Positions 9,733 to 19,205 of a stretch of 64,000 bases of DNA are shown piece after piece. Every line of letters starts with the position of its first letter. Within the stretch, counting starts at the first letter, position 1. The position numbers were made by a program, and so were the translations under genes. The stretch is taken from the NCBI GenBank assembly GCA_001464955.1, contig LNEM01000030.1:434001-498000 (forward strand). Reading direction: 5' to 3'. The notes under the pieces are model-generated. The model saw only the letters and a list, made by a program, of their open reading frames with translations. It was not told where the DNA came from and did no database searches. The stretch comes from Rhizobiales bacterium Ga0077537. Its GTDB lineage: Bacteria > Pseudomonadota > Alphaproteobacteria > Rhizobiales > Hyphomicrobiaceae.

Positions 9733-9893
9733 TTACGGTTCTCTTTCTGCTTCCATGGCATGAGGAGTGTCTGCCTGAGTTCTCAATCGCAAGAAAGCGA
9801 ACAAAGACCATGCGGTGCCCGAAGGCAACGCAACTGCGGTGAGGCCTCAGTCGACCTTGTGCGGCGGGTCCAACTCGGATCATATTAACGGCC

Positions 9894-10523
9894 ATGAAGT
9901 TCGACTCGAAATACTTCGACAGCATTCGCATCGCCCGCGACACGGAGCCGAAAGCGGCCCCGCGGGCGGAGCCGTGCCAGTGGAAGGGATGCCGCAGTCC
10001 CGGCACCCACCGGGCCCCCCGCGGGCGCGGCCAAGAGGGCTATTACCGCTTCTGCATGGACCACGTGCGGCAATTCAACGCGAGCTACAACTACTTCGAC
10101 GGCATGAGCAACGCCGAGGTCGAGGAGTTTCAGAAGGGCTCGACGACCGGCCACCGCCCGACGTGGCGGCTCGGAGGCAAGGCCGCCGATGCCGGCAAGG
10201 ACGCTGCGGGGATCACGGGCCGCTATGCCCGGTTCGCCCGTTACGGGGCCTTCGATGCCCACAACGTTCTGGGCGACGACGCGCCGGAAACCCCCGGTGC
10301 AGCGGCACCTGAGACGCGTCGCCCCCTTCGCGCATTGGAGCGGCGGGCGCTCGATGCCCTGCATCTCCCCGAGACGGCGGGCCGGGACGACATCAAGTCC
10401 CGCTTCAAGGAACTGGTGAAACGTCACCATCCGGATGCCAACGGCGGCGACCGGGCATCCGAAGACAAGTTGCGCGAGATTATCCAGGCCTATAATTACT
10501 TGAAGCAAGCCGGTCTCGTCTGA
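9894..10523 (+). CDS. J-domain (DnaJ-like) co-chaperone
   Basis: 209 residues. The N-terminal part has Cys motifs (CQWKGC, then FCMDHVRQFNASYNYF) that could hold a metal. The C-terminal 60 residues are a J domain: RRALDALHLPETAGRDDIKS, then VKRHHPDANGGDRASEDKLR with the HPD tripeptide that stimulates Hsp70 ATPase. The J domain at the C-terminus and absence of the Gly/Phe and DnaJ zinc domains mark it as a specialised type III co-chaperone. It is common next to bolA and cobS in Hyphomicrobiales. The client is unknown. Confidence 0.88.
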   Translation: MKFDSKYFDSIRIARDTEPKAAPRAEPCQWKGCRSPGTHRAPRGRGQEGYYRFCMDHVRQFNASYNYFDGMSNAEVEEFQKGSTTGHRPTWRLGGKAADAGKDAAGITGRYARFARYGAFDAHNVLGDDAPETPGAAAPETRRPLRALERRALDALHLPETAGRDDIKSRFKELVKRHHPDANGGDRASEDKLREIIQAYNYLKQAGLV

Positions 10524-10619
10524 CCGCGCCCCCTTCTCCTTCCGCTACACACTTGGCGCAGGCACGGTACGCGTGCCATGCTCGCCGCGAACGCAACAAC
10601 GATCGGGACCAATCACGCA

Positions 10620-11612
10620 ATGCGCGCCCAAGCTCAGGCCGGGGATACCGGCATGCCAGACATCACGATCTCGGTGCGGCAGGTCTTCGGCATCGACTCC
10701 GACCTCGAGGTGCCAGCCTACTCCGAACCGAATTCCCACGTGCCCGACCTGGACCCGGATTACCTCTTCAACAAAGAGGTGACTCTCGCGATCCTGGCGG
10801 GCTTCAAGCACAACCGCCGCGTGATGGTTCAGGGCTACCACGGGACCGGCAAGTCGACGCACATCGAGCAGGTGGCGGCCCGGCTCAACTGGCCGTGCGT
10901 GCGCGTGAACCTCGACAGTCACGTCTCGCGTATCGACCTCGTCGGCAAGGACGCCATCGTCCTCAAGGACGGCAAGCAGATCACGGAGTTCCGCGAGGGC
11001 ATCCTGCCTTGGGCGCTCCAGAACAACGTCGCGCTCTGCTTCGACGAGTATGACGCCGGCAGGCCGGACGTCATGTTCGTGATCCAGCGCATCCTCGAGA
11101 CGTCGGGCAAGCTGACGCTGCTCGACCAGTCCAAGGTGATCCGCCCGCACAAGGCCTTCCGCCTGTTCGCGACCACGAACACGATCGGCCTTGGCGACAC
11201 CTCCGGCCTCTATCACGGCACGCAACAGATCAACCAGGGTCAGATGGACCGCTGGTCGATCGTCGTGACGTTGAACTACCTGCCGCACGACGAAGAGGTG
11301 AACATCATCCTCTCGAAGGCGAAGTCCTACGCGAAGAGCGAGGCCCGCAAGAAGGTCGTGAACAACATGGTGCGCGTCGCCGACCTGACCCGGTCGGCTT
11401 TCATCAACGGCGACCTGTCGACAGTGATGAGCCCGCGGACTGTGCTCACCTGGGCGGAGAACTCCGAAATCTTCGGCTCGGTCGGTTTTGCCTTCCGCAT
11501 GACGTTCCTCAACAAGTGCGATGAACTCGAGCGACCGCTGGTGGCAGAGTTCTATCAGCGCTGCTTCGGCGAGGAACTCCCCGAAAGTTCGGCCAACGTC
11601 GCCCTGAGCTGA
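10620..11612 (+). CDS. cobS: aerobic cobaltochelatase subunit CobS (AAA+ ATPase)
   Basis: 330 residues from the ATG at 10620, the family's usual length. An ATG at 10653 with GGGGA just upstream and an ATG at 10578 are alternatives. Walker [11 protein letters not shown] lies near residue 72; [20 protein letters not shown] and the Walker B-like [17 protein letters not shown] follow, as in MoxR-type AAA+ proteins. CobS and CobT form the ATPase chaperone that drives CobN to insert Co2+ into hydrogenobyrinic acid a,c-diamide in aerobic cobalamin synthesis. cobT lies downstream; cobN is not in the window. No cobalamin riboswitch was recognised upstream. Confidence 0.95.
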   Translation: MRAQAQAGDTGMPDITISVRQVFGIDSDLEVPAYSEPNSHVPDLDPDYLFNKEVTLAILAGFKHNRRVMVQGYHGTGKSTHIEQVAARLNWPCVRVNLDSHVSRIDLVGKDAIVLKDGKQITEFREGILPWALQNNVALCFDEYDAGRPDVMFVIQRILETSGKLTLLDQSKVIRPHKAFRLFATTNTIGLGDTSGLYHGTQQINQGQMDRWSIVVTLNYLPHDEEVNIILSKAKSYAKSEARKKVVNNMVRVADLTRSAFINGDLSTVMSPRTVLTWAENSEIFGSVGFAFRMTFLNKCDELERPLVAEFYQRCFGEELPESSANVALS

Positions 11613-11625
11613 GGACGAACCGGGC

Positions 11626-11874
11626 GTGGGCGCATCACGACGATGGGAACTCTGGCGCGGGGAAGGGGGCCATTCCTTCTTCCCCGGCGATCACGAGGCG
11701 GCGAAAGCCGATGCATCGCAGGACGGCTTGTCCCTGGAGTGGGAGTGCGAAGCCGCCGGCTACAATGACGCCATGCGCCAGCTCTATGCCCATCTCGGCT
11801 GGGGTTCCTACGCCCCGATGACCCGCAAGGACGGCCGACCCTACCCCGAGGACGAAGGCGGCGCGCCCAAATAG
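11626..11874 (+). CDS. conserved small protein between cobS and cobT
   Basis: 82 residues from a GTG at 11626, 13 bp after the cobS stop. It is hydrophilic, with MGASRRWELWRGEGGHSFFP early, an acidic middle (LSLEWECEAAGYNDAMRQLY) and a C-terminal tail rich in Gly/Pro/Glu. There is no signal peptide or membrane segment. Position and spacing indicate co-translation with cobS and cobT, so it may help chelatase assembly, but no function is established. Comparable short proteins occur at this place in other Hyphomicrobiales, as far as I recall. Confidence 0.7.
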   Translation: MGASRRWELWRGEGGHSFFPGDHEAAKADASQDGLSLEWECEAAGYNDAMRQLYAHLGWGSYAPMTRKDGRPYPEDEGGAPK

Positions 11875-11921
11875 GGCCTCCCGCACGACAGTTGCGCTGA
11901 CCGGAAGAGCGATCGAGAGCC

Positions 11922-13817
11922 ATGGCCCAGCCTCCGAAGAAGAACAAGGAAGCCCCCGCGGAGCCGTTCAAGCGCGTGCTCGGCTTGGCATCTCGTGCCA
12001 TCGCCGGCAACACCGAGCTTCAGGTTTCCTATGCTCCCGGCAAGCCCGAACTCGACGGCAACCAGATGCAGTTGCCCGAGCCTTCGCGCATTCCGTCGGC
12101 GAAGGAGATCGCCGTCATTCGCGGCTGGGCCGACAGCCTGTCGCTGACCGCAGCGCGCCACGACAAGAAGCTGCACAACCGTCTGGCGCCGAGTGCCGGT
12201 CCGGCCCGCTCCGTGTTCGAAGCTGCCGAGCGCGCCCGCGTGGAGTCGCTTGGTGCCATGCGCATGTCCGGCATGGCCTCGAATCTCACGGCCAAGCTCG
12301 AAGATCAGTACGCCCATGGCCGCTACGCCGACGTGAAGGATCGCCAGGAAGCTCCGATCGAGGACGCGTTGGCACTGCTGGTGCGCGAGCGCTTGACCGG
12401 GCTGAAGCCGCCCGAGACCGCCAAGGGCGTCGTCGACGTCTGGCGCGAGTTCATCGAGGACAAGGCGGGGCCCGCGTTCGAGCGGATGGAGAAGGTCGCC
12501 GACGATCAGGCAGCCTTTGGCCGCATGATGCGCGAGATGCTGAAGTCGCTCGAGCTGACCGAGGAACTGTCCGAGGGTGAAGCCGAGGACGGCGACAGCG
12601 AAGAGGAGCAGCAGGCCGACGGCGGCGAGTCCGACGCCCAGGACTCGTCCGACGGGAGCGAGCAGCAGGACGAAGACAGCGACGAGCAGCGCTCCGAGAG
12701 CGAGGACGGCGAGACGGCGGAATCCGCCGAGGACGGCGACACCGACGAATTCGACGCCGACAGCGAAGGCGACGACATGGCCGAAACGCGCGAGCCATGG
12801 CGCCCCAACACGTCCGTTCTCGATGACCCCGAGCGCTTCGGCTACAAGGTATTCTCCAAGGCTAACGACGAGGAAGTCGACGCCGAGGATCTCTCGACAC
12901 CCGACGAACTGGAGCGCCTCCGCGCGTTCCTCGACAAGGAACTGCGCAACCTCTCGGGTGCCGTTTCCCGCCTCGCCAATCGCCTGCAGCGCAAGCTTCT
13001 TGCCCAGCAGAATCGGTCGTGGGAGTTCGACCTCGAGGAGGGCATGCTCGATGCGGCGCGCCTGCCGCGGATCATCATGGATCCCATGCACGCCCTGTCC
13101 TTCAAGCGCGAGCACGACACCAACTTCAAGGACACCATCGTCACGCTGCTGCTCGACAATTCCGGGTCCATGCGCGGCCGCCCGATCATGGTCGCGGCCT
13201 GTTGCGCCGACATTCTGGCTCGCACGCTCGAACGCTGCGGGGTGAAGGTCGAGATCCTCGGCTTCACGACACGGGCCTGGAAGGGAGGCCAGTCGCGCGA
13301 GGCTTGGCTCGCTGCCGGCAAGCCCGGCAGCCCGGGCCGCCTCAACGATCTGCGCCATATCGTCTACAAGCGGGCGGACGCGCCCTGGCGCCGGTCGAAG
13401 CGCGCGCTGGCCCTGATGATGCGCGAGGGTCTCCTGAAGGAGAACATCGACGGCGAAGCGCTCGCCTGGGCCCATCAGCGCTTGCTGGGACGGCCAGAGC
13501 AGCGCCGCATTCTGATGATGATCTCCGACGGTGCACCGGTCGACGACTCGACGCTGTCGGTCAACTCCGGCTGCTATCTCGAACGCCACTTGCGGCAGGT
13601 GATCGAGGAGATCGAGACCAAGTCTCCGGTGCAGCTCCTGGCGATCGGCATCGGCCACGACGTGACGCGCTACTACCGGCGCGCCGTGACCATCACCGAT
13701 CCGTCGGAACTGGCGGGCGCCATGACCGACAAGCTCGTCGAACTCTTCGACGAGCAGGCGGAGGCAGCGCCCGCACATGTGACATCAGGCCGTGGGCGTC
13801 GTCGCGTCGCCCGCTGA
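11922..13817 (+). CDS. cobT: aerobic cobaltochelatase subunit CobT
   Basis: 631 residues, the usual length. The N-terminal CobT domain (about 1-205) is followed by a very acidic Glu/Asp/Ser linker (about 205-290) and a C-terminal von Willebrand factor A domain. The MIDAS motif DNSGSM starts near residue 412, and [14 protein letters not shown] lies further on. With CobS it forms a ring complex that couples ATP hydrolysis to CobN-catalysed cobalt insertion in the corrin ring. It starts 47 bp after the small gene and is probably in one operon with cobS. Confidence 0.96.
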   Translation: MAQPPKKNKEAPAEPFKRVLGLASRAIAGNTELQVSYAPGKPELDGNQMQLPEPSRIPSAKEIAVIRGWADSLSLTAARHDKKLHNRLAPSAGPARSVFEAAERARVESLGAMRMSGMASNLTAKLEDQYAHGRYADVKDRQEAPIEDALALLVRERLTGLKPPETAKGVVDVWREFIEDKAGPAFERMEKVADDQAAFGRMMREMLKSLELTEELSEGEAEDGDSEEEQQADGGESDAQDSSDGSEQQDEDSDEQRSESEDGETAESAEDGDTDEFDADSEGDDMAETREPWRPNTSVLDDPERFGYKVFSKANDEEVDAEDLSTPDELERLRAFLDKELRNLSGAVSRLANRLQRKLLAQQNRSWEFDLEEGMLDAARLPRIIMDPMHALSFKREHDTNFKDTIVTLLLDNSGSMRGRPIMVAACCADILARTLERCGVKVEILGFTTRAWKGGQSREAWLAAGKPGSPGRLNDLRHIVYKRADAPWRRSKRALALMMREGLLKENIDGEALAWAHQRLLGRPEQRRILMMISDGAPVDDSTLSVNSGCYLERHLRQVIEEIETKSPVQLLAIGIGHDVTRYYRRAVTITDPSELAGAMTDKLVELFDEQAEAAPAHVTSGRGRRRVAR

Positions 13818-13835
13818 CGCGAGGGGCGACGCGAA

Positions 13836-14903
13836 ATGACTGAACGAAGGCGCGCATCGGACCGCGCAACCCGCTGCGCATCTGCAGCGATCGCCCTGTT
13901 GGCGTGCCTTGCGCAAGGCGACACGCTGTCCGCAAGGCCGGCTAGCGCCACGCCGGACGCCAGTCCGATCACGGACATCACCGTCACCGCCCGCCGCATC
14001 GCGAACTTCAAGTCGATCCCTTTCACGGGAACGGGCGCTGGAAAGCTGGAATTTCGCGGCGGCCTCGTTCTCAGCTCGACGGCCAAGGAATTCGGCGGGT
14101 TGTCCGGCATCGTCCTCGAACCCGACGGCCGTCGCTTCATGGCCGTCTCCGACGAGGGCACCTGGCTCTCCGGCGAATTGACCTATGATGGCGCCGCACC
14201 CTCGGGCATCCGCGCAACGCGCATGGCGCCCATCAAGGCTTTGCGCGGCCGCAAGCTCGACCGCAAGCGTGACCTCGATGCCGAAGCCATGACGCTGATC
14301 GATGGAACGCTCGATCATGGCACGCTCATGGTCGGCTTCGAGCGCAACCACCGGATCGGTATATTCCCTGTGGTGAAGGGAGAGTTGCAGCCGCCGACAC
14401 GATACCTGACGAACCCGCCCGAAGCCCGGCGCATGCGCTCCAACAGCGGCTTCGAGGCGATCGCCGTCCTCCACGGCGGACCGATGAAAGGCGCGATCAT
14501 CGCCTTCGCCGAACGTTTCCCCGGCGACACGAGCCAGCATGCCGGCTGGATCTGGCTGAAGGACAAACCGCACCGTCTGTCTCTGTCCGACATCCGCGGC
14601 TTCGACGTCACAGATGCCACGTCACTCGCCGACGGAACTCTGCTCATCCTCGAGCGACGCTTCCGCTGGACGGAAGGCGTGCAGATGCGGATCCGCTCCA
14701 TCGCGGCGAAGGACATCCGTCCGGGGGCCAGGATGCAGGGCGAAACGCTTCTCGAAGCCGACTATTCGAGCGAGATCGACAATATGGAAGGGCTGGCTGC
14801 CCATCGGGGCCCGACCGGAGAAACGGTACTGACGGTCATTTCAGACAACAATTTCAACACGTTCCTGCAGAAGACACTGCTCCTGCAGTTTACACTCCGG
14901 TAG
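13836..14903 (+). CDS. exported esterase-like/phytase-like beta-propeller protein
   Basis: 355 residues. The N-terminus is basic then hydrophobic (CASAAIALLACLAQGDTLSA), consistent with a signal peptide. The body shows the phytase-like (PF13449-type) pattern: GGLSGIVLEPDGRRFMAVSD with the conserved SDEG, then NSGFEAIAVL and a late NMEGLAAHRGPTGETVL. The family is predicted to be a beta-propeller with possible phosphatase or esterase activity outside the inner membrane; the substrate is unproven. It starts 18 bp after cobT, often seen in this order group, but a cobalamin role is not implied. Confidence 0.75.
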   Translation: MTERRRASDRATRCASAAIALLACLAQGDTLSARPASATPDASPITDITVTARRIANFKSIPFTGTGAGKLEFRGGLVLSSTAKEFGGLSGIVLEPDGRRFMAVSDEGTWLSGELTYDGAAPSGIRATRMAPIKALRGRKLDRKRDLDAEAMTLIDGTLDHGTLMVGFERNHRIGIFPVVKGELQPPTRYLTNPPEARRMRSNSGFEAIAVLHGGPMKGAIIAFAERFPGDTSQHAGWIWLKDKPHRLSLSDIRGFDVTDATSLADGTLLILERRFRWTEGVQMRIRSIAAKDIRPGARMQGETLLEADYSSEIDNMEGLAAHRGPTGETVLTVISDNNFNTFLQKTLLLQFTLR

Positions 14904-14949
14904 CGCGCGTCCGACGAGACGGATGAGAATTCGCCCACCCGAAAAGCAA

Positions 14950-14973
14950 AAGGGCGCCCCATAGGGCGCCCTT
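14950..14973. terminator. bidirectional-type hairpin between convergent genes
   Basis: Arms AAGGGCGCC (14950-14958) and GGCGCCCTT (14965-14973) form a 9-bp stem with a 6-nt loop. Read leftward it is followed by TTGCTTTTC, so it is a good stop for the minus-strand gene at 15034-16290; it can also end the phytase-like gene. Confidence 0.65.
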
Positions 14974-15033
14974 GGCCTTCTGTTGGTCGCATGACGCGGA
15001 AGAAGACGAGCCGCCTCCCTCACGCGAGCGGCA

Positions 15034-16290
15034 TCACTGAGCCCAGAATTCGACGAAAGCGTGCGCCTTGTTCGTGGCAGACTTGTCGAAAACGCGCGAG
15101 CGATAGCTGACCTGGATCTCGCTGATCGGCTTCTGCTTGAGCTGCATCGGCCCGAACGAGCTGCCACCGTCGACCTTCTCGCCGACCGGCACCGTATCGC
15201 GCGTTCCATCAGCATAGACGATGGTCACGCGGTTCAGCGTGATCGCCCGCTCCTTGACTTCCAGCTTCATCCGGCTGAAGCCCCAGTTCCGAGCCACCGA
15301 GATCACGTCGGTTTCGTAGCCGAGACCCTTCTTGAGGCTGACCGAGAAGAACTTCGGCTGCTGGCCACCGAGATAGAGCCAGCCGCGGTTGCTGCTGTGC
15401 TTGAGCGCCTCACCCGTGTTGCCTTTGCCGAACCAGCCCTCGGCATACTCGCCATAGACCTCGACGCGTGCCTGTCCGCGGAAATTCGGCCGGCTCCGAT
15501 AGACGAGCTGGATTTCCTTGATGAAGCGGTCGCCCTTGAGATCGAACCACTTGGTCCGCGTGTTGGCCTTCACTTGCGAATCGACGACGAGAACATCCGG
15601 CTCGCCGCTGTTGTAGACGACGCGCAGTTCGTTGAGGAACAGGTCGTTGTCGAGCACGCGCAGGCGGATCCGCTCGAACTTGCCGAACTCTCGCCCGATC
15701 CTGATCACATCGCGATCAACCAGGAAGCCCACGTTCTGCACGCCGAACAGAACGTCGCCGCCGGCTGTGACCGTTCCGGGAGCGGACGTGTTCGGCTTTT
15801 CGGAGGTCGGGCGACCCGGTACCACGGCGGGCGTGCCGGACTTGGCTGGCCGCAGCGCGCGCGCGCCGGAGCTGCTCGTCACACCGACGATCTTGACACG
15901 TGCCTGACGTGATTCACCCGGCGCGGTCTTGTAGTACATGACGATTTCGTCGATGAACTTCTCGGCGCCGCGGCCGTTGTTCGGCCCCATGACGCGCGTA
16001 CGCACGTCGCGCTCGTCGAGACGGATGAGCCGGCCGCGATCCTCGGTGAACGTCGTGCCGTCGCTGTACTTGACGTCGATCTTGCTGATGTCGACAGCGC
16101 CACCATCGAGCACATAGACCCGGATGCCGCTGAATTTCCCTGGAATCTGACTGACATCGAGCCGGTCGACATCGCGGATGATTCGACCGGCCTTCTCTTC
16201 GGCAAGGGTCACTTCGACCTGAGCCAACGCGGCGTTCACTGGTGTCATCGCGATAAACGCGAGGGCCAGCGCGAGCAGCCTCCCAAACAT
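15034..16290 (-). CDS. exported protein with three DUF2541-like repeats
   Basis: 418 residues with a signal peptide (MFGRLLALALAFIAMTPVNA, cleavage near residue 23). Three copies of one beta-rich unit can be aligned by eye: about 37-136, 188-280 and 309-417. Each has a GKFSGIRVYVLD / GKFERIRLRVLD / GFSRMKLEV strand pair, a following VxYxxG turn, and a closing strand pair FIDEIVMYYKT, FIKEIQLVYRS or PISEIQVSYRS. The spacing resembles DUF2541, the domain of E. coli YaaI. A Pro/Ser/Thr-rich linker (about 140-178) separates repeats 1 and 2. Its role is unknown, probably periplasmic. Confidence 0.7.
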   Translation of the reverse strand: MFGRLLALALAFIAMTPVNAALAQVEVTLAEEKAGRIIRDVDRLDVSQIPGKFSGIRVYVLDGGAVDISKIDVKYSDGTTFTEDRGRLIRLDERDVRTRVMGPNNGRGAEKFIDEIVMYYKTAPGESRQARVKIVGVTSSSGARALRPAKSGTPAVVPGRPTSEKPNTSAPGTVTAGGDVLFGVQNVGFLVDRDVIRIGREFGKFERIRLRVLDNDLFLNELRVVYNSGEPDVLVVDSQVKANTRTKWFDLKGDRFIKEIQLVYRSRPNFRGQARVEVYGEYAEGWFGKGNTGEALKHSSNRGWLYLGGQQPKFFSVSLKKGLGYETDVISVARNWGFSRMKLEVKERAITLNRVTIVYADGTRDTVPVGEKVDGGSSFGPMQLKQKPISEIQVSYRSRVFDKSATNKAHAFVEFWAQ

Positions 16291-16469
16291 ATTGAACTCC
16301 CCATAGTTAGAGACGATGCCCCGGATGATCGCCCCCGGTAACCTATCCAGTCGTTGAAAAAAAGGCTATTGGCTGGACCCGCAACTTGGCGATGCGTTGC
16401 TCATCTGCAACTCTCACCAAAGCGTGAGACGAACCGGACCATACGAAATTTTTCGGGAGCGCGACTGAG

Positions 16470-17876
16470 ATGGCCAGCACTGGATCGGCACCGGCGAAGG
16501 CGGATTGCACGACCGCGATCAACATCCTTCGCCAGCGCTTCGGCGAGCGCCTCCAGACCGGCGAGGCCATCCGTCGCCAGCATGGCCATACGCTCACGTG
16601 GCTGGAAAATCAGCCGCCCGACGCCGTCGTTTGGCCGATCTCTACCGAGGAAGTGCAGGAAATCGTCCGCGTCGCCGCGAGCCACAAGACGCCGATCATT
16701 CCGTTCGGCGCCGGCACGTCGCTCGAAGGTCACTTGAATGCGCCGCGCGGCGGCATCTCCATCGACCTCTCGCGCATGGACGAGATCGTCTCGGTCAACG
16801 AGACGGACCTCGACTGCGTTGTCCAGGCCGGCGTCTCGCGGAAAAAGCTGAACGATTACCTCCGTGACATGGGCCTGTTCTTCCCGGTTGATCCCGGTGC
16901 CGAGGAGGCCACCATCGGCGGCATGGCGGCAACGCGCGCCTCGGGCACCACCGCCGTCCGCTACGGCACCATGCGCGACAACGTCCTCAACGTCACGGCC
17001 GTCATGGCCGACGGCTCCATCGTGCGCACCGCGCGCCGCGCCCGCAAATCGTCGGCCGGCTACGACCTCACGAAGCTGCTGGTCGGCTCCGAAGGCACGC
17101 TCGGGATCATGACGGAGTTGACGGTTCGCCTCTATGGCATCCCGGAGAAGATCCTGTCCGCCGTGTGCCCCTTCCGCACCCTCGACGGCGCGGTCAACTC
17201 GGTCATTCAGGCGATCCAGCTGAACCTCGGCCTCGCCCGCTCCGAGCTGATCGACGAGGTGCAGGTGGCGGCACTCAACAAGCACGCGAACCTCGGCCTC
17301 GAGGAAAGCCCGATGCTGTTCCTCGAGTTCCATGGCACCGAAGCGGCCGTCAACGAGCAGGTGGAGCGCTTCAAGGAGATCGCCATGGCCGAAGGCGCGC
17401 TGCGCTTCGAGTGGGCCGAGCGCGAAGAGGATCGCAAGCGGCTCTGGAAAGCACGCCACGAGGCCTATTGGGCCATGCGCTCGCTCTGCCCGGGCCGCGA
17501 ATCCATCGCGACCGACGTCTGCGTCCCGATCTCGCGCCTGACCGAGTGCATCATGGAAACCCAGGCCGACATCAAGGCGATGGGCATCCCGGCCGGCATC
17601 GTCGGCCATGTCGGCGACGGCAACTTCCACACCCAGCCGATGGTCGACATCAAGGACCCGCGCGAGATGGAGGCCATCGAGACGTTCCTGAAGCGGCTCG
17701 CCGAGCGCGCCTTGCGGATGGACGGCACCTGCACCGGCGAGCATGGCATCGGACAGGGCAAGCGCAAGTACCTCGTCGCGGAGCACGGTTCAGCGCTCGA
17801 ACCGATGCGGGCGATCAAGCACGCGCTCGATCCGCTGAACATCATGAACCCGGACAAGATCCTGCCGGCAGCATGA
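16470..17876 (+). CDS. FAD-linked oxidase, D-lactate/glycolate dehydrogenase type
   Basis: 468 residues. The FAD_binding_4 half has IIPFGAGTSLEGHLNAPRGG and GGMAATRASGTTAVRYGTMR for the pyrophosphate of FAD; the C-terminal FAD-oxidase half has GHVGDGNFHTQPMVD and TCTGEHGIGQGKRKYL, the metal/substrate segment of the D-lactate dehydrogenase (cytochrome)/GlcD family. It would oxidise a D-2-hydroxy acid and pass electrons to cytochrome c or quinone. D-lactate is the likeliest substrate because no glcE/glcF genes are adjacent. It is divergent from the triple-repeat gene across 179 bp. Confidence 0.85.
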   Translation: MASTGSAPAKADCTTAINILRQRFGERLQTGEAIRRQHGHTLTWLENQPPDAVVWPISTEEVQEIVRVAASHKTPIIPFGAGTSLEGHLNAPRGGISIDLSRMDEIVSVNETDLDCVVQAGVSRKKLNDYLRDMGLFFPVDPGAEEATIGGMAATRASGTTAVRYGTMRDNVLNVTAVMADGSIVRTARRARKSSAGYDLTKLLVGSEGTLGIMTELTVRLYGIPEKILSAVCPFRTLDGAVNSVIQAIQLNLGLARSELIDEVQVAALNKHANLGLEESPMLFLEFHGTEAAVNEQVERFKEIAMAEGALRFEWAEREEDRKRLWKARHEAYWAMRSLCPGRESIATDVCVPISRLTECIMETQADIKAMGIPAGIVGHVGDGNFHTQPMVDIKDPREMEAIETFLKRLAERALRMDGTCTGEHGIGQGKRKYLVAEHGSALEPMRAIKHALDPLNIMNPDKILPAA

Positions 17877-17888
17877 CGCGCGTCGTGC

Positions 17889-17912
17889 AACCGCAAGCTC
17901 AGGTCTTGCGGT
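17889..17912. terminator. hairpin overlapping the end of the MFS gene
   Basis: Arms ACCGCAAG (17890-17897) and CTTGCGGT (17905-17912) form an 8-bp stem with a 7-nt loop between two convergent genes. No T-run follows in either direction, so termination here is only suggested by position. Confidence 0.35.
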
Positions 17913-19107
17913 CTGTCGAGCCCTTGTAGGTTTCCGGCGCAAAGATCGCGAAGGCGACGCCGGACGCGATCACCAGCGCAGCCGCGACGACGAGCGCACT
18001 GACTGCGCCGGCGAGATCGGCGATGAGACCGAGCGCCAGCGGCCCGGCCACATAGCCGGCGTCCGCAATCATGCGAAACGTGCTCATGGCCGCCGCGTTC
18101 ATTCCGGGTGGCGCCGAGTCGGCGGCATAGGCGGCTGGCGCGGTACCGATCGCCGAGATTGCGACGCCCCACACGATGCTGGCGACGATGAACCACGTGT
18201 AGTCCGGCGCCACGCAATAGAAGAGCATCGATGAGCCAGAAATCAGCGTCGCCGGCACGATGACGGCTTTGCGGCCGAACTTGTCGGTGATCCATCCGAG
18301 AGGATAGGCCGCGACGAGGCCGGACACGCTGCCGAGCATGAGCGCGAACCCGATGGCCGCAACCGAGAGATCGAGCCGCTCCGTGGCGAGCAGCGGAATG
18401 ACCGTGAACAGCCCGCCCGTTCGCACGATCGCCGCCATCAACACGATGACGCTGATCAGCGCGAACCCGATCTTGGCGGTGAGTACGCGCACCTGTTCCA
18501 TCAGCGAGAGCTTCGGCCCGAGCTTGGCCGCCGCCGCGCCTTGCCCCATGTCTTTCGTCTCGGTCACCGCGAACCAGGCGATGACGCTCGCGCCCAGCGC
18601 CGCCACGCCGGACGCGACGAACGGTGCGGCGAGCCCGTAGGCCTCGGCCAGCAATCCGCCCGGAAACGGACCGATCCCGACCGCGAAAATGAACGTCCCT
18701 TGATAGAGCGCCAGCATGCGACCGCGCCGCTCCGGCGTCGTGATGTCCGCGAGCACGATCTGCCCCGTCGTGACGATGAGCCCCGCCCCGGCCCCGGCGA
18801 CGAACCGCGCGATGATGAACTCGGGAAAGCTCGTGGCCATCGCGCACCACAGGTTGCCCGCGCCCGATATCAGCCCGCCGATCGCGAGCGTCGGCCGCCG
18901 TCCGAGCCGGTCCGAAAGCTGCCCCGAAGGCACCGCCGTGAAGAACCGCGCGAGCCCGTAGACCGCGACGGCCATGCCCACGGCCGACGCCGGAACGCCG
19001 AACGACTGCGCATAGAGCGGCATCGACGGAATCATCGCGCCGAACCCGAGCTGGTTCACCGCGACGAGCACGCACATCCAGAACAGGATCCGGTATTCGG
19101 GTGTCAT
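17899..19107 (-). CDS. MFS transporter
   Basis: 402 residues, with 12 hydrophobic segments expected for the major facilitator superfamily. The signature loop between helices 2 and 3 is SGQLSDRLGRRPTLAIGG, and the equivalent loop in the second half is LGWITDKFGRKAVIVP. It starts MTPEYRILFWMCVLVAVNQL. The family moves small solutes or drugs by proton antiport or symport; the substrate cannot be read from sequence. It lies 98 bp downstream of the threonine aldolase gene on the same strand. Confidence 0.88.
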   Translation of the reverse strand: MTPEYRILFWMCVLVAVNQLGFGAMIPSMPLYAQSFGVPASAVGMAVAVYGLARFFTAVPSGQLSDRLGRRPTLAIGGLISGAGNLWCAMATSFPEFIIARFVAGAGAGLIVTTGQIVLADITTPERRGRMLALYQGTFIFAVGIGPFPGGLLAEAYGLAAPFVASGVAALGASVIAWFAVTETKDMGQGAAAAKLGPKLSLMEQVRVLTAKIGFALISVIVLMAAIVRTGGLFTVIPLLATERLDLSVAAIGFALMLGSVSGLVAAYPLGWITDKFGRKAVIVPATLISGSSMLFYCVAPDYTWFIVASIVWGVAISAIGTAPAAYAADSAPPGMNAAAMSTFRMIADAGYVAGPLALGLIADLAGAVSALVVAAALVIASGVAFAIFAPETYKGSTDRKT

Positions 19108-19205
19108 GGCGGCCCACCAACCAGAGGACGTTTCGGGAGTTGGCCGGCTGCGACGGTCGCAGTCGGCCGCTTTTCCGCCGAATGCGGTGGTGCGGCGCCT
19201 CTGAC

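Noticed and set aside
10524-10619. Cobalamin riboswitch upstream of cobS
   Set aside because: The gap is under 100 bp and no B12-box or the expected stems were recognised.
11841-13778. A 645-codon minus-strand frame opposite cobT
   Set aside because: Antisense shadow of a well-supported gene; the open frame results from the biased codon use of cobT.
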